A DNA stretch of 64,000 bases from positions 62,001 through 126,000 of the forward strand of contig NZ_JAOASO010000085.1 in NCBI RefSeq assembly GCF_030158645.1, written 5' to 3'. Position numbers and translations under genes: made by a program. Under the pieces are notes generated by a model. That model had not been told where the DNA came from. It made no database searches and saw only the letters and a list, made by a program, of their open reading frames with translations. Origin of the DNA: Hydrogenophaga sp. (GTDB taxonomy: Bacteria > Pseudomonadota > Gammaproteobacteria > Burkholderiales > Burkholderiaceae_C). Below, one piece after another: positions 7,508-16,303 of this stretch; the stretch's first letter is position 1, and every line of letters begins with the position of its first letter.

Positions 7508-8977
7508 TCACACGGGGCTGTCGATCCTGATCCACGTCGTCTTGGTCTCGGTGTACTTGTCGAACGCGTGCAGCGACTTGTCGCGCCCCACGCCGCTCTG
7601 CTTGAAGCCGCCGAACGGCACGGTGATGTCGTCCTCGTCGTACTGGTTCACGTGCACCGTGCCGGCGCGCAGCGCACGCGCCACGCCGTGCGCCTTGTTG
7701 ATGTCGCTGGTCCACACGGCGGCCTGCAGGCCGTACACGCTGTTGTTCGCCTCGCGCACCACCTCGGCCGCGTCGGTGAAGCTCAGCACCGAGAGCACCG
7801 GGCCAAAGATCTCTTCGCGCGCGATCGTCATCTGCGGCGTCACGCCGTCAAAGATCGTGGGCAGCACGTAGTGGCCACCAGCCACCGGCATCGACGCCTC
7901 GCCACCGGCGAGCAGCGTGGCGCCCTCGCTCTTGCCCGACTCGATGTAACGCAGCACCGTGTCCATCTGCACCTTGTCGACGATGGCGCCCATGACAGTG
8001 GCCTTGTCCAGCGGGTTGCCCGGCTGGTACTGCGGCACCAGCTTCAAGGCCTTCTCCAGGAACGCGTCCTTGATCGAGGCCTCGATGAACAGGCGCGACG
8101 GTGCGTTGCAGCTCTCGCCCTGGTTGAAGAAGATGCTGCCCACGGCCGCCTCCACCGCGCGGTCGAGGTTGGGGCAGTCGGCGAACACGATGTTGGGCGA
8201 CTTGCCGCCGAGCTCGGTCCAGGCGCGCTTGAGGTTGCTCTGACCGGCCATCACGTGGATCTGCTTGCCCACGCGCGTGCTGCCGGTGAAGGCGATGCAG
8301 TCCACGTCCATGTGCAGCGCCAGCGGGCTGCCGGCCTCCGGGCCGTAGCCCGGCACCACGTTGAACACACCGGGCGGAATGCCCGCCGCCAGCGCCAGCT
8401 CGGCCAGGCGCAGCGCGGTGAGCGGGCTCTTCTCCGAAGGCTTCAACACCACCGAATTGCCGGCGGCGAGTGCGGGCGCGATCTTCCAGGCCGCCATGAT
8501 CATGGGGTAGTTCCACGGCACGATCACGCCCACCACGCCCACCGGTTCGCGCGTGATCATGGCCAGCGCATTGCGCCCCGTGGGTGCGATCTCGTCGTAC
8601 ACCTTGTCCACCGCCTCGCCATACCAGCGAATGCAGTTGGCCGCGCTGTTCACGTCCACGCCCTTGGCGTACTTGATGGGCTTGCCCATGTCCAGCGTTT
8701 CGGTCAGCGCCAGCTCGTCGGCGTGGGCGGTGAGCTGCTCGGCGAACTTGATCATGATCCGCTTGCGGTGCGCCGGCGCCAGGCCGCTCCAGCGGCGGTC
8801 TTCAAACGCGGCACGCCCGGCCGCGACGGCGGCGTCGATGTCGGCCTCGCCGCAGCGCGCCACCGCCGTCAGCAGGCGGCCGTCCACGGGTGAAATGCAG
8901 TCAAAGGTCTGGCCGTCGCGCGCGGCGATGCGTTCGCCGTTGATGAAGGCGCGGCCGTCAAAGGTCGGGGTGGTCAT
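7508..8977 (-). CDS. puuC: Aldehyde dehydrogenase, PuuC-like
   Basis: A 489-residue NAD(P)-dependent aldehyde dehydrogenase. It probably oxidises gamma-glutamyl-gamma-aminobutyraldehyde and/or 4-aminobutyraldehyde to the acid. Motifs present are PWNYPMIMAAWKIAPAL, FTGSTRVGKQI (cofactor loop), the general base in ELGGKSPN, the catalytic cysteine in NQGESCNAPSR, and EEIFGPVLSV. The ATG is at 8977. It lies upstream of gabT on the same strand and downstream of the transporter genes, as in putrescine-utilisation clusters. As no other dehydrogenase is in the window, it might also serve succinate semialdehyde; that is inference. Confidence 0.88.
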   Translation of the reverse strand: MTTPTFDGRAFINGERIAARDGQTFDCISPVDGRLLTAVARCGEADIDAAVAAGRAAFEDRRWSGLAPAHRKRIMIKFAEQLTAHADELALTETLDMGKPIKYAKGVDVNSAANCIRWYGEAVDKVYDEIAPTGRNALAMITREPVGVVGVIVPWNYPMIMAAWKIAPALAAGNSVVLKPSEKSPLTALRLAELALAAGIPPGVFNVVPGYGPEAGSPLALHMDVDCIAFTGSTRVGKQIHVMAGQSNLKRAWTELGGKSPNIVFADCPNLDRAVEAAVGSIFFNQGESCNAPSRLFIEASIKDAFLEKALKLVPQYQPGNPLDKATVMGAIVDKVQMDTVLRYIESGKSEGATLLAGGEASMPVAGGHYVLPTIFDGVTPQMTIAREEIFGPVLSVLSFTDAAEVVREANNSVYGLQAAVWTSDINKAHGVARALRAGTVHVNQYDEDDITVPFGGFKQSGVGRDKSLHAFDKYTETKTTWIRIDSPV

Positions 8978-9097
8978 GGATCGGTGTCTCGGGTGTGCAG
9001 GGAAGCCGCAAGTGGCCTCATGCTACGCCCGAAACCCGGGCCGCAGAGCATCCACTTGCCCTCACCCACAGCGATCCAGTGACCCCGGTCGCGCCCC

Positions 9098-9958
9098 TCA
9101 GTTCGGGTTCAGCGCCACCAGTTCGGCCCGGGTGGCCGCCGCGATCTCCCGCTCGCGCCGCCGCGTGGAGCGCGCCACCCACACCGCGTACGCCACGATG
9201 CCGATGGTCACCGTCACGATCAGCAGCGTGGCCGCCGCGTAGATGGTCGGGTTGATGCCGCGCCGGGCGTAGCCGAAGATCACCTGCGGCAGCGTGTTCA
9301 CGCCCGGTCCGGAGAGGAATTCGGAGATCACCACGTCGTCGAACGAGAGCGTGAACGCCAGCAGGAAGGCCGCCAGGATGCCCTGGAAAATGTTGGGCAG
9401 CGTGACGAGAAAGAAGACCTGCAGCGGCTTGGCACCGAGGTCCATGGCGGCCTCCTCGATGGCGCGGTCCATCTCCATCAGGCGGCTCTGGATCACCACC
9501 ATGCCGTAGGCCATGCCCAGCAGCGTGTGGCCCAGGATGATGGTGAGCATGCCGCGCTCGGGCCAGCCGAACGCGTTCTGCGCGCCCACCATGAGCAGCA
9601 GCAGCGACAGGCCGATCACCACCTCGGGCATCACCAGCGGCGCGTTGACCATGCCGCTGAACACGGTGCGGCCCGGGAAGCGCCGGTAGCGCACGAGCAC
9701 GAAGGCCGCGAAGGTGCCGAGCACCGCCGAGAGCACGCCCGTGACGGCCGCGATCTTGAGCGAGAGCCAGAAGCCCTCGACGATCTTGGTGTCGCGCGTG
9801 AGCGCTTCGTACCAGCGCAGCGAGAAGCCGGTGAAGTTGGCGTCCTGCCGTGTGCTGTTGAAGCTGAACACGATCATGAAGAGCAGCGGCAGGTACAGGA
9901 ACAGGTAGACCAGTGTCAGCCAGAACTTGCCGAAGTGTTTTTCGAGGAAGGGTTTCAT
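9098..9958 (-). CDS. potI: Putrescine/spermidine ABC transporter permease, PotI-type
   Basis: A 286-residue inner-membrane permease with about six transmembrane helices. The first is LTLVYLFLYLPLLFMIVFSF near residue 15. It has an EAA loop (AAMDLGAKPLQVFFLVTLP) that docks the ATPase. It would be one half of the membrane channel for polyamine uptake with the PotH-type partner just upstream. The ATG at 9958 is preceded by GAGG. A GTG at 9970 overlapping the PotH stop is an alternative that adds four residues. Gene order and sequence fit PotI or PotC. Confidence 0.9.
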   Translation of the reverse strand: MKPFLEKHFGKFWLTLVYLFLYLPLLFMIVFSFNSTRQDANFTGFSLRWYEALTRDTKIVEGFWLSLKIAAVTGVLSAVLGTFAAFVLVRYRRFPGRTVFSGMVNAPLVMPEVVIGLSLLLLMVGAQNAFGWPERGMLTIILGHTLLGMAYGMVVIQSRLMEMDRAIEEAAMDLGAKPLQVFFLVTLPNIFQGILAAFLLAFTLSFDDVVISEFLSGPGVNTLPQVIFGYARRGINPTIYAAATLLIVTVTIGIVAYAVWVARSTRRREREIAAATRAELVALNPN

Positions 9959-9966
9959 GCTCGGCC

Positions 9967-10878
9967 TCACTTGCGGGGTTCAGCGGCTTCGCCGGTGTAG
10001 TGGTAGTAGATCGCGAGTGGCACAACGATCAGTGCGATCATCACCACCGCCAGCGCGGTGGCGCGCGGCCAGTTGTTGCTGGTGAACATCTCGTCCCAGA
10101 CCACGCGGCCGATCATGATGTTCTCCGGTCCACCGAGCAGCGATGGAATCACAAACTCGCCCACCGAGGGAATGAACACCAGCATGAAGCCGGCCACGAT
10201 CCCGGCCTTGGACAGCGGCACCGTGATCAGCCAGAAGGCCTTGAAGGGCGTGGTGCCCAGGTCGTAGGCGGCCTCCAGCAGACGAAAGTCCATCTTCACC
10301 AGCGTCGCGTAGAGCGGCAAGATCATGAACGGCAGGTACACATAGGTCATGCCCACCAGCATGGAGACGTTGGTGTAGAGCATGAGGATGGGCTCATGCG
10401 TGATGCCCACGGCCATGAGCAACTGGTTGAGCACGCCCTGGTCGGCCAGGATGCCTTTCCACGCGTAGACACGCAGCAGGAAAGAAGTCCAGAACGGCAG
10501 CATCACCATCATCAGCAGGGCCGGCCGCACGCTGGCCGGCGAGCGGGCGATGAAGTAGGCGAACGGGTAACCGAACACCAGGCACAGCAAGGCCGTCCAC
10601 AGCGCATACCAGATCGAGCGCAGGTAGGCCTCGATGTAGATGGTCTTGAACAGGGCACCGCCTTCGTCGCGGAAGATGGTCCAGTAGTTCTCGTACTTCA
10701 GGCTGAGCAGGCCGGTCTGGCTGTCCCAGATCGGCTTGAACGGGTTGATGCTCTCGCCCATGTCCACGAAGCTGATGTACAGCAGGATCAGGAAGGGCAG
10801 GAGGAAGAAGACAAACAGCCAGACATAGGGCACGCCGATGACGAAGCGCTTGCCGGGCATGAGGGGTGAGCTGCTCAT
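9967..10878 (-). CDS. potH: Putrescine/spermidine ABC transporter permease, PotH-type
   Basis: A 303-residue inner-membrane permease, the partner of the PotI-type protein. The first helix is VPYVWLFVFFLLPFLILLYI near residue 16. The large periplasmic loop between helices 1 and 2 carries the long insertion typical of PotB/PotH (KPIWDSQTGLLSLKYENYW). The EAA motif is LLEAAYDLGTTPFKAFWLITVP. The ATG at 10878 follows GGGAGGCCACC; the frame is open 10 codons further upstream. It is followed immediately by the PotI gene and preceded by the ATPase gene 13 bp away. Confidence 0.92.
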   Translation of the reverse strand: MSSSPLMPGKRFVIGVPYVWLFVFFLLPFLILLYISFVDMGESINPFKPIWDSQTGLLSLKYENYWTIFRDEGGALFKTIYIEAYLRSIWYALWTALLCLVFGYPFAYFIARSPASVRPALLMMVMLPFWTSFLLRVYAWKGILADQGVLNQLLMAVGITHEPILMLYTNVSMLVGMTYVYLPFMILPLYATLVKMDFRLLEAAYDLGTTPFKAFWLITVPLSKAGIVAGFMLVFIPSVGEFVIPSLLGGPENIMIGRVVWDEMFTSNNWPRATALAVVMIALIVVPLAIYYHYTGEAAEPRK

Positions 10879-10891
10879 GGTGGCCTCCCGC

Positions 10892-11995
10892 TCAGTCCCG
10901 CAGCACAACGCCGGCCTTGTCGTTCCACCAGAAGAAGACGTTGTCCTCCCAGGTGATGTCCGACAGGTCCTGGCGGGACGTGTTGGCTTCGGTGATCTTC
11001 ACGCGCAGGCCGTCGCTGGCCTGCACGATGAAGGTGTTGTACGAGCCGAAGTAGGCGATCTCCTTGACCGTGCCGGTGAAGAGGTTCACCGCCACGCCCT
11101 CGGGGCGCTGCTTGCTGATCTCGATCTTTTCGGGCCGCACGGCCAGGCCCACCGCCATGCCCAGGTGGCCCGGCACACCATGCCCCACCTCGATCTGGCC
11201 GATGGCGGTGCTCACCGCGCAGCGGTTGGGCTCGTCCACACTGAGCTTGCCCTCGAAGAGGTTCACGTTGCCGATGAAGTCGGCCACGAAACGGTTGGCC
11301 GGGTGCTCGTAGATTTCTTCGGGCGTGCCCACCTGCAGCACACGCCCCTTGCTCATGATGGCGATGCGGCTGGCCATGGTCATGGCCTCTTCCTGGTCGT
11401 GCGTGACCATCACCACGGTCACGCCCACCTTCTCGATGATGTTCACCAGTTCAAACTGGGTCTGCTCGCGCAGCTTCTTGTCGAGCGCGCCCAGGGGTTC
11501 GTCGAGCAGCAGCAGCTTGGGCCGCTTGGCCAGGCTGCGAGCCAGCGCCACGCGCTGCTGCTGCCCACCAGACAACTGGTGCGGCTTGCGCTTGGCGTAG
11601 GGGGTGAGCTGCACCAGCGCCAGCATCTCGTCGGTGCGCTGCTGGATCTCCGCCTTGGGCAGGCCTTCGCGCTTGAGGCCAAAGGCCACGTTCTCCCAGA
11701 TGTTGAGGTGGGGGAACAGCGCGTACGACTGGAACATCATGTTGACCGGCCGCTCGTAGGGCGGCATGGCCGCCACGTCCTGGCCACCCAGCAGGATGCG
11801 CCCCGAAGTCGGCCGCTCGAAGCCGGCGAGCATGCGCAGCAGTGTCGACTTGCCACAGCCCGAGCTGCCCAGCAGCGCGAAGATCTCGCCCTTGCCGATG
11901 GACAGCGACACCTCGTCCACGGCCACCGCCTCGTCAAAGCGCTTGACCAGTTTTTCGGTGACCAGATAACCCGCCTGGGTGCCCGTCTCTGCCAT
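10892..11995 (-). CDS. potG: Polyamine ABC transporter ATP-binding protein, PotG-type
   Basis: A 367-residue ABC ATPase that powers polyamine import. Walker A is GSSGCGKST near residue 44, the signature is LSGGQQQRVALARSLA near 141, Walker B is LLLLDEPLGALD, and there is a switch histidine in VMVTHDQEEAM. The last about 120 residues form the TOBE/OB regulatory domain typical of PotA and PotG. The ATG at 11995 is preceded by AAGGAACGAAC. A hairpin with a T-run lies between this gene and the binding-protein gene upstream (12035-12067). Confidence 0.93.
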   Translation of the reverse strand: MAETGTQAGYLVTEKLVKRFDEAVAVDEVSLSIGKGEIFALLGSSGCGKSTLLRMLAGFERPTSGRILLGGQDVAAMPPYERPVNMMFQSYALFPHLNIWENVAFGLKREGLPKAEIQQRTDEMLALVQLTPYAKRKPHQLSGGQQQRVALARSLAKRPKLLLLDEPLGALDKKLREQTQFELVNIIEKVGVTVVMVTHDQEEAMTMASRIAIMSKGRVLQVGTPEEIYEHPANRFVADFIGNVNLFEGKLSVDEPNRCAVSTAIGQIEVGHGVPGHLGMAVGLAVRPEKIEISKQRPEGVAVNLFTGTVKEIAYFGSYNTFIVQASDGLRVKITEANTSRQDLSDITWEDNVFFWWNDKAGVVLRD

Positions 11996-12034
11996 GTTCG
12001 TTCCTTGTGATTGTCGGGAAAAGGATCAACAAAA

Positions 12035-12067
12035 AGGGCTGTTCATACGGTGCGTACGAACAGCCCT
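12035..12067 (-). terminator. Intrinsic terminator-like hairpin between potF and potG
   Basis: On the minus strand AGGGCTGTTC (from 12067) pairs with GAACAGCCCT (ending 12035), a perfect 10-bp stem with a 13-base loop, followed directly by TTTTTG. It sits inside the operon, after the binding-protein gene and before the ATPase gene. Partial termination here would raise binding protein over membrane components. Confidence 0.75.
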
Positions 12068-12095
12068 GGGTCGGGTCTGAAGGAAACCGGACGCC

Positions 12096-13274
12096 TTATT
12101 TGCCTTTTTTGAAGCCGTTGTAGGCGTTGGCCATGGCTTCGCGCGCTTCGTTGGTGAAGCTGCTGGGCGGGATCATCTTGGCGAAGTAGTCGGACTCGAC
12201 AAAGATCGTCTTGTTGCCGGCGATCTCGGGGTTGATCTTGTCGGCCGCCGCCTTGTTGCCGGTGGGGTAGGTCATCTCGTTGGCCATGGCCGCTGCGTTT
12301 TCGGGGCGCAGGTAGAAGTCGATGAAGGCCATCGCGTTGTTCGGGTGCTTGGCGTCCTTGGTCACGGCCATGGTGTCAAAGAAGATCAGCGCGCCGGTGC
12401 TCGGCAGCAGGGCTTCGATCACGTCCTTGGAACCGTTTTCCTTGGCGCGGCCGGCCGCGATGTTCACGTCACCCGACCAGGCCACGGCCACGCAGGCCTT
12501 GCCGCCCGCGATGTCGTCGATCATGGTGGAACTGAACAGGCGCACGTCCTTGCGCACTTTCATCAGCATCTCGTTGGCTGCCTTGTAGTCAGCCGGGTCG
12601 TTCGAGTACGCGTCCTTGCCGATGTAGTGCAGCGCCACCGGGATGATCTCGGTGGGCGAGTCCAGGTAAGCGATGCCGCAGGACTTGAGCTTGCTCGTGT
12701 ACTCGGGCTTGAACACCAGGTCCCAGGCGTTCTCGGGCATCGGCATGCCGCCCAGGGCCTTTTCGACCTTGGTCTTGTTGATGCCCACGGTGGTGAAGCC
12801 CCAGGCCCACGGCACCAGGTGCTTGTTCTCGGGGTCGGCTTTGGTCAGCGTGGACATGATCGCCGCGTCCATGTTGGCCAGGTTCGGGATCTGTTCCTTC
12901 TTCAGCGGCTGCAGCAGGCCGCCTTCGATCTGGCCCTTGGCGAACACGGTGCCGGGCACGACGATGTCGTAGCCGGTGTTGCCCGCCACCAGCTTGGCGT
13001 GCAGGGCTTCGTTGGTCTCGAAGGTGTCGTAGTTGACCTTGATCCCCGTTTCCTTCTCGAAGTTGGCGATCATGCCTTCGGGGATGTAGTCGGGCCAGTT
13101 GTAGATGTTGAGCACCTTCTCGTCGTCGAGCACCGGGCCGGCGGGCACGGGTGGAGCGGCCGGCGCGGCGGCGACCGGCGCCGGCGCGGCGGGTGCTGCC
13201 ACAGGCTCTTCTTTCTTGCCGCAAGAGGCCAGCAGGATGGCCGACATGGCAATAACCAAAACGTGTTTCTTCAT
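12096..13274 (-). CDS. potF: Putrescine/spermidine-binding protein, PotF-type, predicted lipoprotein
   Basis: A 392-residue extracytoplasmic polyamine receptor of the PotD/PotF family. Characteristic blocks are LNIYNWPDYIPEGMIANFEKETGI near residue 60, VPGTVFAKGQI, VPWAWGFTTVGIN and FIDFYLRPENAAA. The signal peptide ends in the lipobox LLASC (Cys19), followed by an Ala/Pro-rich linker of about 28 residues. It should therefore be lipid-anchored rather than freely periplasmic as in E. coli. The ATG at 13274 has an upstream AGGAGCG. It is the first gene of the transporter operon. Confidence 0.92.
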   Translation of the reverse strand: MKKHVLVIAMSAILLASCGKKEEPVAAPAAPAPVAAAPAAPPVPAGPVLDDEKVLNIYNWPDYIPEGMIANFEKETGIKVNYDTFETNEALHAKLVAGNTGYDIVVPGTVFAKGQIEGGLLQPLKKEQIPNLANMDAAIMSTLTKADPENKHLVPWAWGFTTVGINKTKVEKALGGMPMPENAWDLVFKPEYTSKLKSCGIAYLDSPTEIIPVALHYIGKDAYSNDPADYKAANEMLMKVRKDVRLFSSTMIDDIAGGKACVAVAWSGDVNIAAGRAKENGSKDVIEALLPSTGALIFFDTMAVTKDAKHPNNAMAFIDFYLRPENAAAMANEMTYPTGNKAAADKINPEIAGNKTIFVESDYFAKMIPPSSFTNEAREAMANAYNGFKKGK

Positions 13275-13426
13275 GGTGGTGCTCGCTCCTGAGAGGGGTT
13301 GATCAACGACAAATCGAACCGAAAGGCGTGGAAAAGATTCAAAAACAATCTAGCAAGTTCCAGACCCGCCACCACCCGGACCGCACCTCATCGGTGCGCT
13401 CCAGGGTACCGCAGGGGGCATTCTAT

Positions 13427-14866
13427 TCACGCGTGCAGGCCAGCGGCCCGCAACTGGGCCAGGGTGGCGTCCAGGCAGGTGTGGATCAGCGCCATCATTT
13501 CGTCGATTTGCTCGCGCGTCATCACCAGCGGCGGCGCGATGATCATGCGGTCGCCCACGGCGCGCATGATCAGACCGTTCTTGAAACAGTGGGCGCGGCA
13601 CATCATGCCCACGCCCAGGTCGGGCTCAAAAGTGGCGCCGGTCGCCTTGTCCTTCACCAGCACCAGGCCGGCCACGAAACCGCAGGTCTCGGCCACGCCC
13701 ACCAGCGGGTGCTGGTTGAGCTCGGCAAACCGCTCGGCCAGGTAGGGGCCCGTGTCGTCGCGCACCCGGCCCACCAGGTTCTCGCGCTCCATCAGCTCGA
13801 TGTTGGCCAGCGCCACCGCACACGCCACCGGGTGGCCGCTGTAGGTGTAGCCGTGGTTGAACTCGCCGCCCTGCTCGATCAGCACCTTGGCCACGCGGTC
13901 GCCCACCATCACGCCACCCAGCGGGATGTAGCCGCTGGTCACGCCCTTGGCGAAGGTCACCAGGTCGGGCCGGATGCCGAATTTCTCGTAGGCGAACCAA
14001 TGGCCCAGACGGCCAAAGGCACAGATCACCTCGTCGGCGATCAGCAGGATGCCGTACTTGTCGACGATGCGCTGGATCTCGGGCCAGTAGGTGGCGGGCG
14101 GAATGATCACGCCACCCGCGCCCTGCACCGGCTCGGCAATAAAGGCCGCCACCTTGTCGGCACCCAACTCCAGGATCTTGGTTTCCAGCCAGCCGGCGGC
14201 GCGCAGGCCAAACGCATCCTGGCTCTCGCCGGGCAGCGCGTTCTCGAAAAAGTAGGGCTGCCCGATGTGCGTGATGTTGGGAATGGGCAGGTCGCCCTGC
14301 GCGTGCATGCCGCTCATGCCACCCAGCGAGGCGCCGGCCATGGTGGAGCCGTGGTAGGCGTTCATGCGGCTGATGACCACCTTGCGCTGCGGCTGGCCCA
14401 GCAGGTCCCAGTAGCGGCGCACCATGCGCACGTTGGTGTCGTTGCTCTCGCTGCCGCTGCTGCTGAAGAACACGTGCTCGAAGCTGCGGCCACCCACCTT
14501 GGGAGCGAGTGCAGCCAACTTGGAAGCCAGTTGCACCGCCGGCACGTTGGTGGTCTGGAAGAAGCTGTTGTAGAACGGCAGCGTCATCATCTGCTGGTAG
14601 GCAGCGTCGGCCAGTTCCTTGCGGCCGTAACCCGCATTGACGCACCACAGACCGCTCATGCCGTCGAGGATCTTGTGGCCTTCGGAATCCCACACGTAGA
14701 TGTTGTCGGCCCGCGTGATCACGCGCGAGCCGCGCGTGGCCAGGTCACCGTGGTCGGTGAAGGGGTGAATGAAATGCGCGCTGTCGGCGGCCTGGATGGC
14801 TTTGGTGTCGTGCTGTTCGGCGCGGCGCACCAGGGCGGGCGGGGCGATGAGGGTCGAGGTGTTCAT
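13427..14866 (-). CDS. spuC: Putrescine--pyruvate/glutamate aminotransferase, SpuC-like
   Basis: A 479-residue class III PLP aminotransferase. It probably transaminates putrescine (or another diamine) to 4-aminobutyraldehyde. Motifs seen are FFSSSGSESNDTNVRMVRRYW, NAYHGSTMAGASLGGM, EPVQGAGGVI, ADEVICAFGRLG and the PLP lysine in TFAKGVTSGYIPLGG. The long N-terminus with DSAHFIHPFTD matches the SpuC/PauB-type subfamily. The ATG at 14866 gives the family's usual length; the frame runs 133 codons further into the next gene and that part is not real. It lies 20 bp after puuA on the same strand. Confidence 0.9.
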   Translation of the reverse strand: MNTSTLIAPPALVRRAEQHDTKAIQAADSAHFIHPFTDHGDLATRGSRVITRADNIYVWDSEGHKILDGMSGLWCVNAGYGRKELADAAYQQMMTLPFYNSFFQTTNVPAVQLASKLAALAPKVGGRSFEHVFFSSSGSESNDTNVRMVRRYWDLLGQPQRKVVISRMNAYHGSTMAGASLGGMSGMHAQGDLPIPNITHIGQPYFFENALPGESQDAFGLRAAGWLETKILELGADKVAAFIAEPVQGAGGVIIPPATYWPEIQRIVDKYGILLIADEVICAFGRLGHWFAYEKFGIRPDLVTFAKGVTSGYIPLGGVMVGDRVAKVLIEQGGEFNHGYTYSGHPVACAVALANIELMERENLVGRVRDDTGPYLAERFAELNQHPLVGVAETCGFVAGLVLVKDKATGATFEPDLGVGMMCRAHCFKNGLIMRAVGDRMIIAPPLVMTREQIDEMMALIHTCLDATLAQLRAAGLHA

Positions 14867-14886
14867 GGTCGGTCCTGTTTGGCTGA

Positions 14887-16257
14887 TCAAACGTGGAGAA
14901 GAAGGTGCTCGCGCTCCCACGGCGAAATCACCTTCATGAACTCGTCGAACTCGAGTTCCTTGATCTCGGTGTAGATGGTGATGAATTCCTTGCCCAGCAC
15001 GTCGTGCAGGTCGGTCTCGCGGCGCAGCCAGTCGAGGGCCTCGCCCAGGCTGCGCGGCAGCGCATAGGGCGAAAGGTAAGCGTCGCCCTTCATCTCGGGC
15101 TTGGGCTTGATCTTGTTCTTGAGGCCCAGGTATCCGCAGGCCAGCGTCATGGCCATGGCCACGTACGGGTTGGCGTCGGCGCCGATCACGCGGTTTTCCA
15201 CGCGGCGCGCTTCGGGGCTGGAGATCGGCGAGCGGATGCCCACCGTGCGGTTGTCGTGGCCCCACTCGATGTTGATGGGTGCGGCGGTGTGGCGCGAAAG
15301 GCGGCGGTAGCTGTTCACGTACGGCGCCACCAGCACCATGGCCGCCGGGATGTAGCGCTGCAGGCCGCCGATGTAGTGGTAGAACGATTCGGACGGTGTG
15401 CCGTCGGCGTTGCTGAAGATGTTCTTGCCGGTCTTCTTGTCCAGGATGCTCTGGTGCACGTGCATCGCCGAACCCGGCTCACCGGCGATCGGCTTGGCCA
15501 TGAAGGTGGCGTACATGTCGTGGCGCAGCGCCGACTCACGCACCGTGCGCTTGAAGAAGAACACCTCGTCGGCCAGACCGAGCGGGTGGGCGTGGAAGAA
15601 GTTGATCTCCATCTGCCCGGCGCCGGCCTCGTGGATCAGCGTGTCCACGTTGAGCTTCATCTTGTCGCAGTAGTCGTAGATCTCTTCGAACAGCGGGTCG
15701 AATTCGTTGACCGCGTCGATGCTGTACGACTGGCGCGAGGTCTCGGCGCGGCCGCTGCGCCCGATCGGGGGTTTGAGCAGCGTGTTCGGGTCGGTGTTGC
15801 GCGCGGTCAGGTAAAACTCCAGCTCGGGCGCCACCACCGGGTCCAGGCCCTCGGCGTCGAACAGCTCACACACATGGCGCAGCACGCTGCGCGGCGCAAA
15901 GGGCACCAGCTTGCCGTCGTGGTCGAAACAGTCGTGGATCACCTGCGCGGTGGGGTCGGTGGCCCAGGGCACGATGCGCGCGGTGGTCGGGTCCGGACGC
16001 AGCTGCATGTCGCGGTCGGTCGGCTCGATCACGTCGTAGTACGGCCCGCTGGCCGGGAATTCGCCGGTGACGCCCATGGCCACGATGGCCTGCGGCAGCC
16101 GCATGCCGCGGTCTTCGGTGAACTTTTCGCGCGGCAGGATCTTTCCGCGGGCCACGCCGGTCAGGTCGGGCACGAGGCACTCGACTTCCGTCACGCGGTT
16201 CTGGTTGAGCCAGTTCTCCAGATCGTTGAAGGTCATTTTCTTGTCAGTGGCTGTCAT
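14887..16257 (-). CDS. puuA: Gamma-glutamylputrescine synthetase
   Basis: A 456-residue glutamine-synthetase fold ligase that would join glutamate to putrescine with ATP, the first step of the gamma-glutamylated route. Motifs are APELEFYLT near residue 145, GAGQMEINFFHAHPL near 213, GSAMHVHQSI near 258, and SYRRLSRH/NIEWGHDNRTVGIR near 320-340. The ATG at 16257 follows AGGAGACGGCAC; the frame continues upstream but leaves the family. It sits between puuD and the spuC-like gene in one minus-strand operon. It is not closely similar to the type III homologue at 4749. Confidence 0.92.
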   Translation of the reverse strand: MTATDKKMTFNDLENWLNQNRVTEVECLVPDLTGVARGKILPREKFTEDRGMRLPQAIVAMGVTGEFPASGPYYDVIEPTDRDMQLRPDPTTARIVPWATDPTAQVIHDCFDHDGKLVPFAPRSVLRHVCELFDAEGLDPVVAPELEFYLTARNTDPNTLLKPPIGRSGRAETSRQSYSIDAVNEFDPLFEEIYDYCDKMKLNVDTLIHEAGAGQMEINFFHAHPLGLADEVFFFKRTVRESALRHDMYATFMAKPIAGEPGSAMHVHQSILDKKTGKNIFSNADGTPSESFYHYIGGLQRYIPAAMVLVAPYVNSYRRLSRHTAAPINIEWGHDNRTVGIRSPISSPEARRVENRVIGADANPYVAMAMTLACGYLGLKNKIKPKPEMKGDAYLSPYALPRSLGEALDWLRRETDLHDVLGKEFITIYTEIKELEFDEFMKVISPWEREHLLLHV

Positions 16258-16303
16258 GTGCCGTCTCCTGCGGTGTGTGGTGTGAATCGATCTGGGAATG
16301 GAA

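Noticed and set aside
13275-13426. Sigma54 promoter before potF
   Set aside because: A TGGAAC...TTGCT string is present but the GG-to-GC spacing is too short for the -24/-12 consensus.
14867-15265. 133-codon extension of the putrescine aminotransferase into puuA
   Set aside because: It is an alternative frame of puuA; the family's N-terminus starts at 14866.
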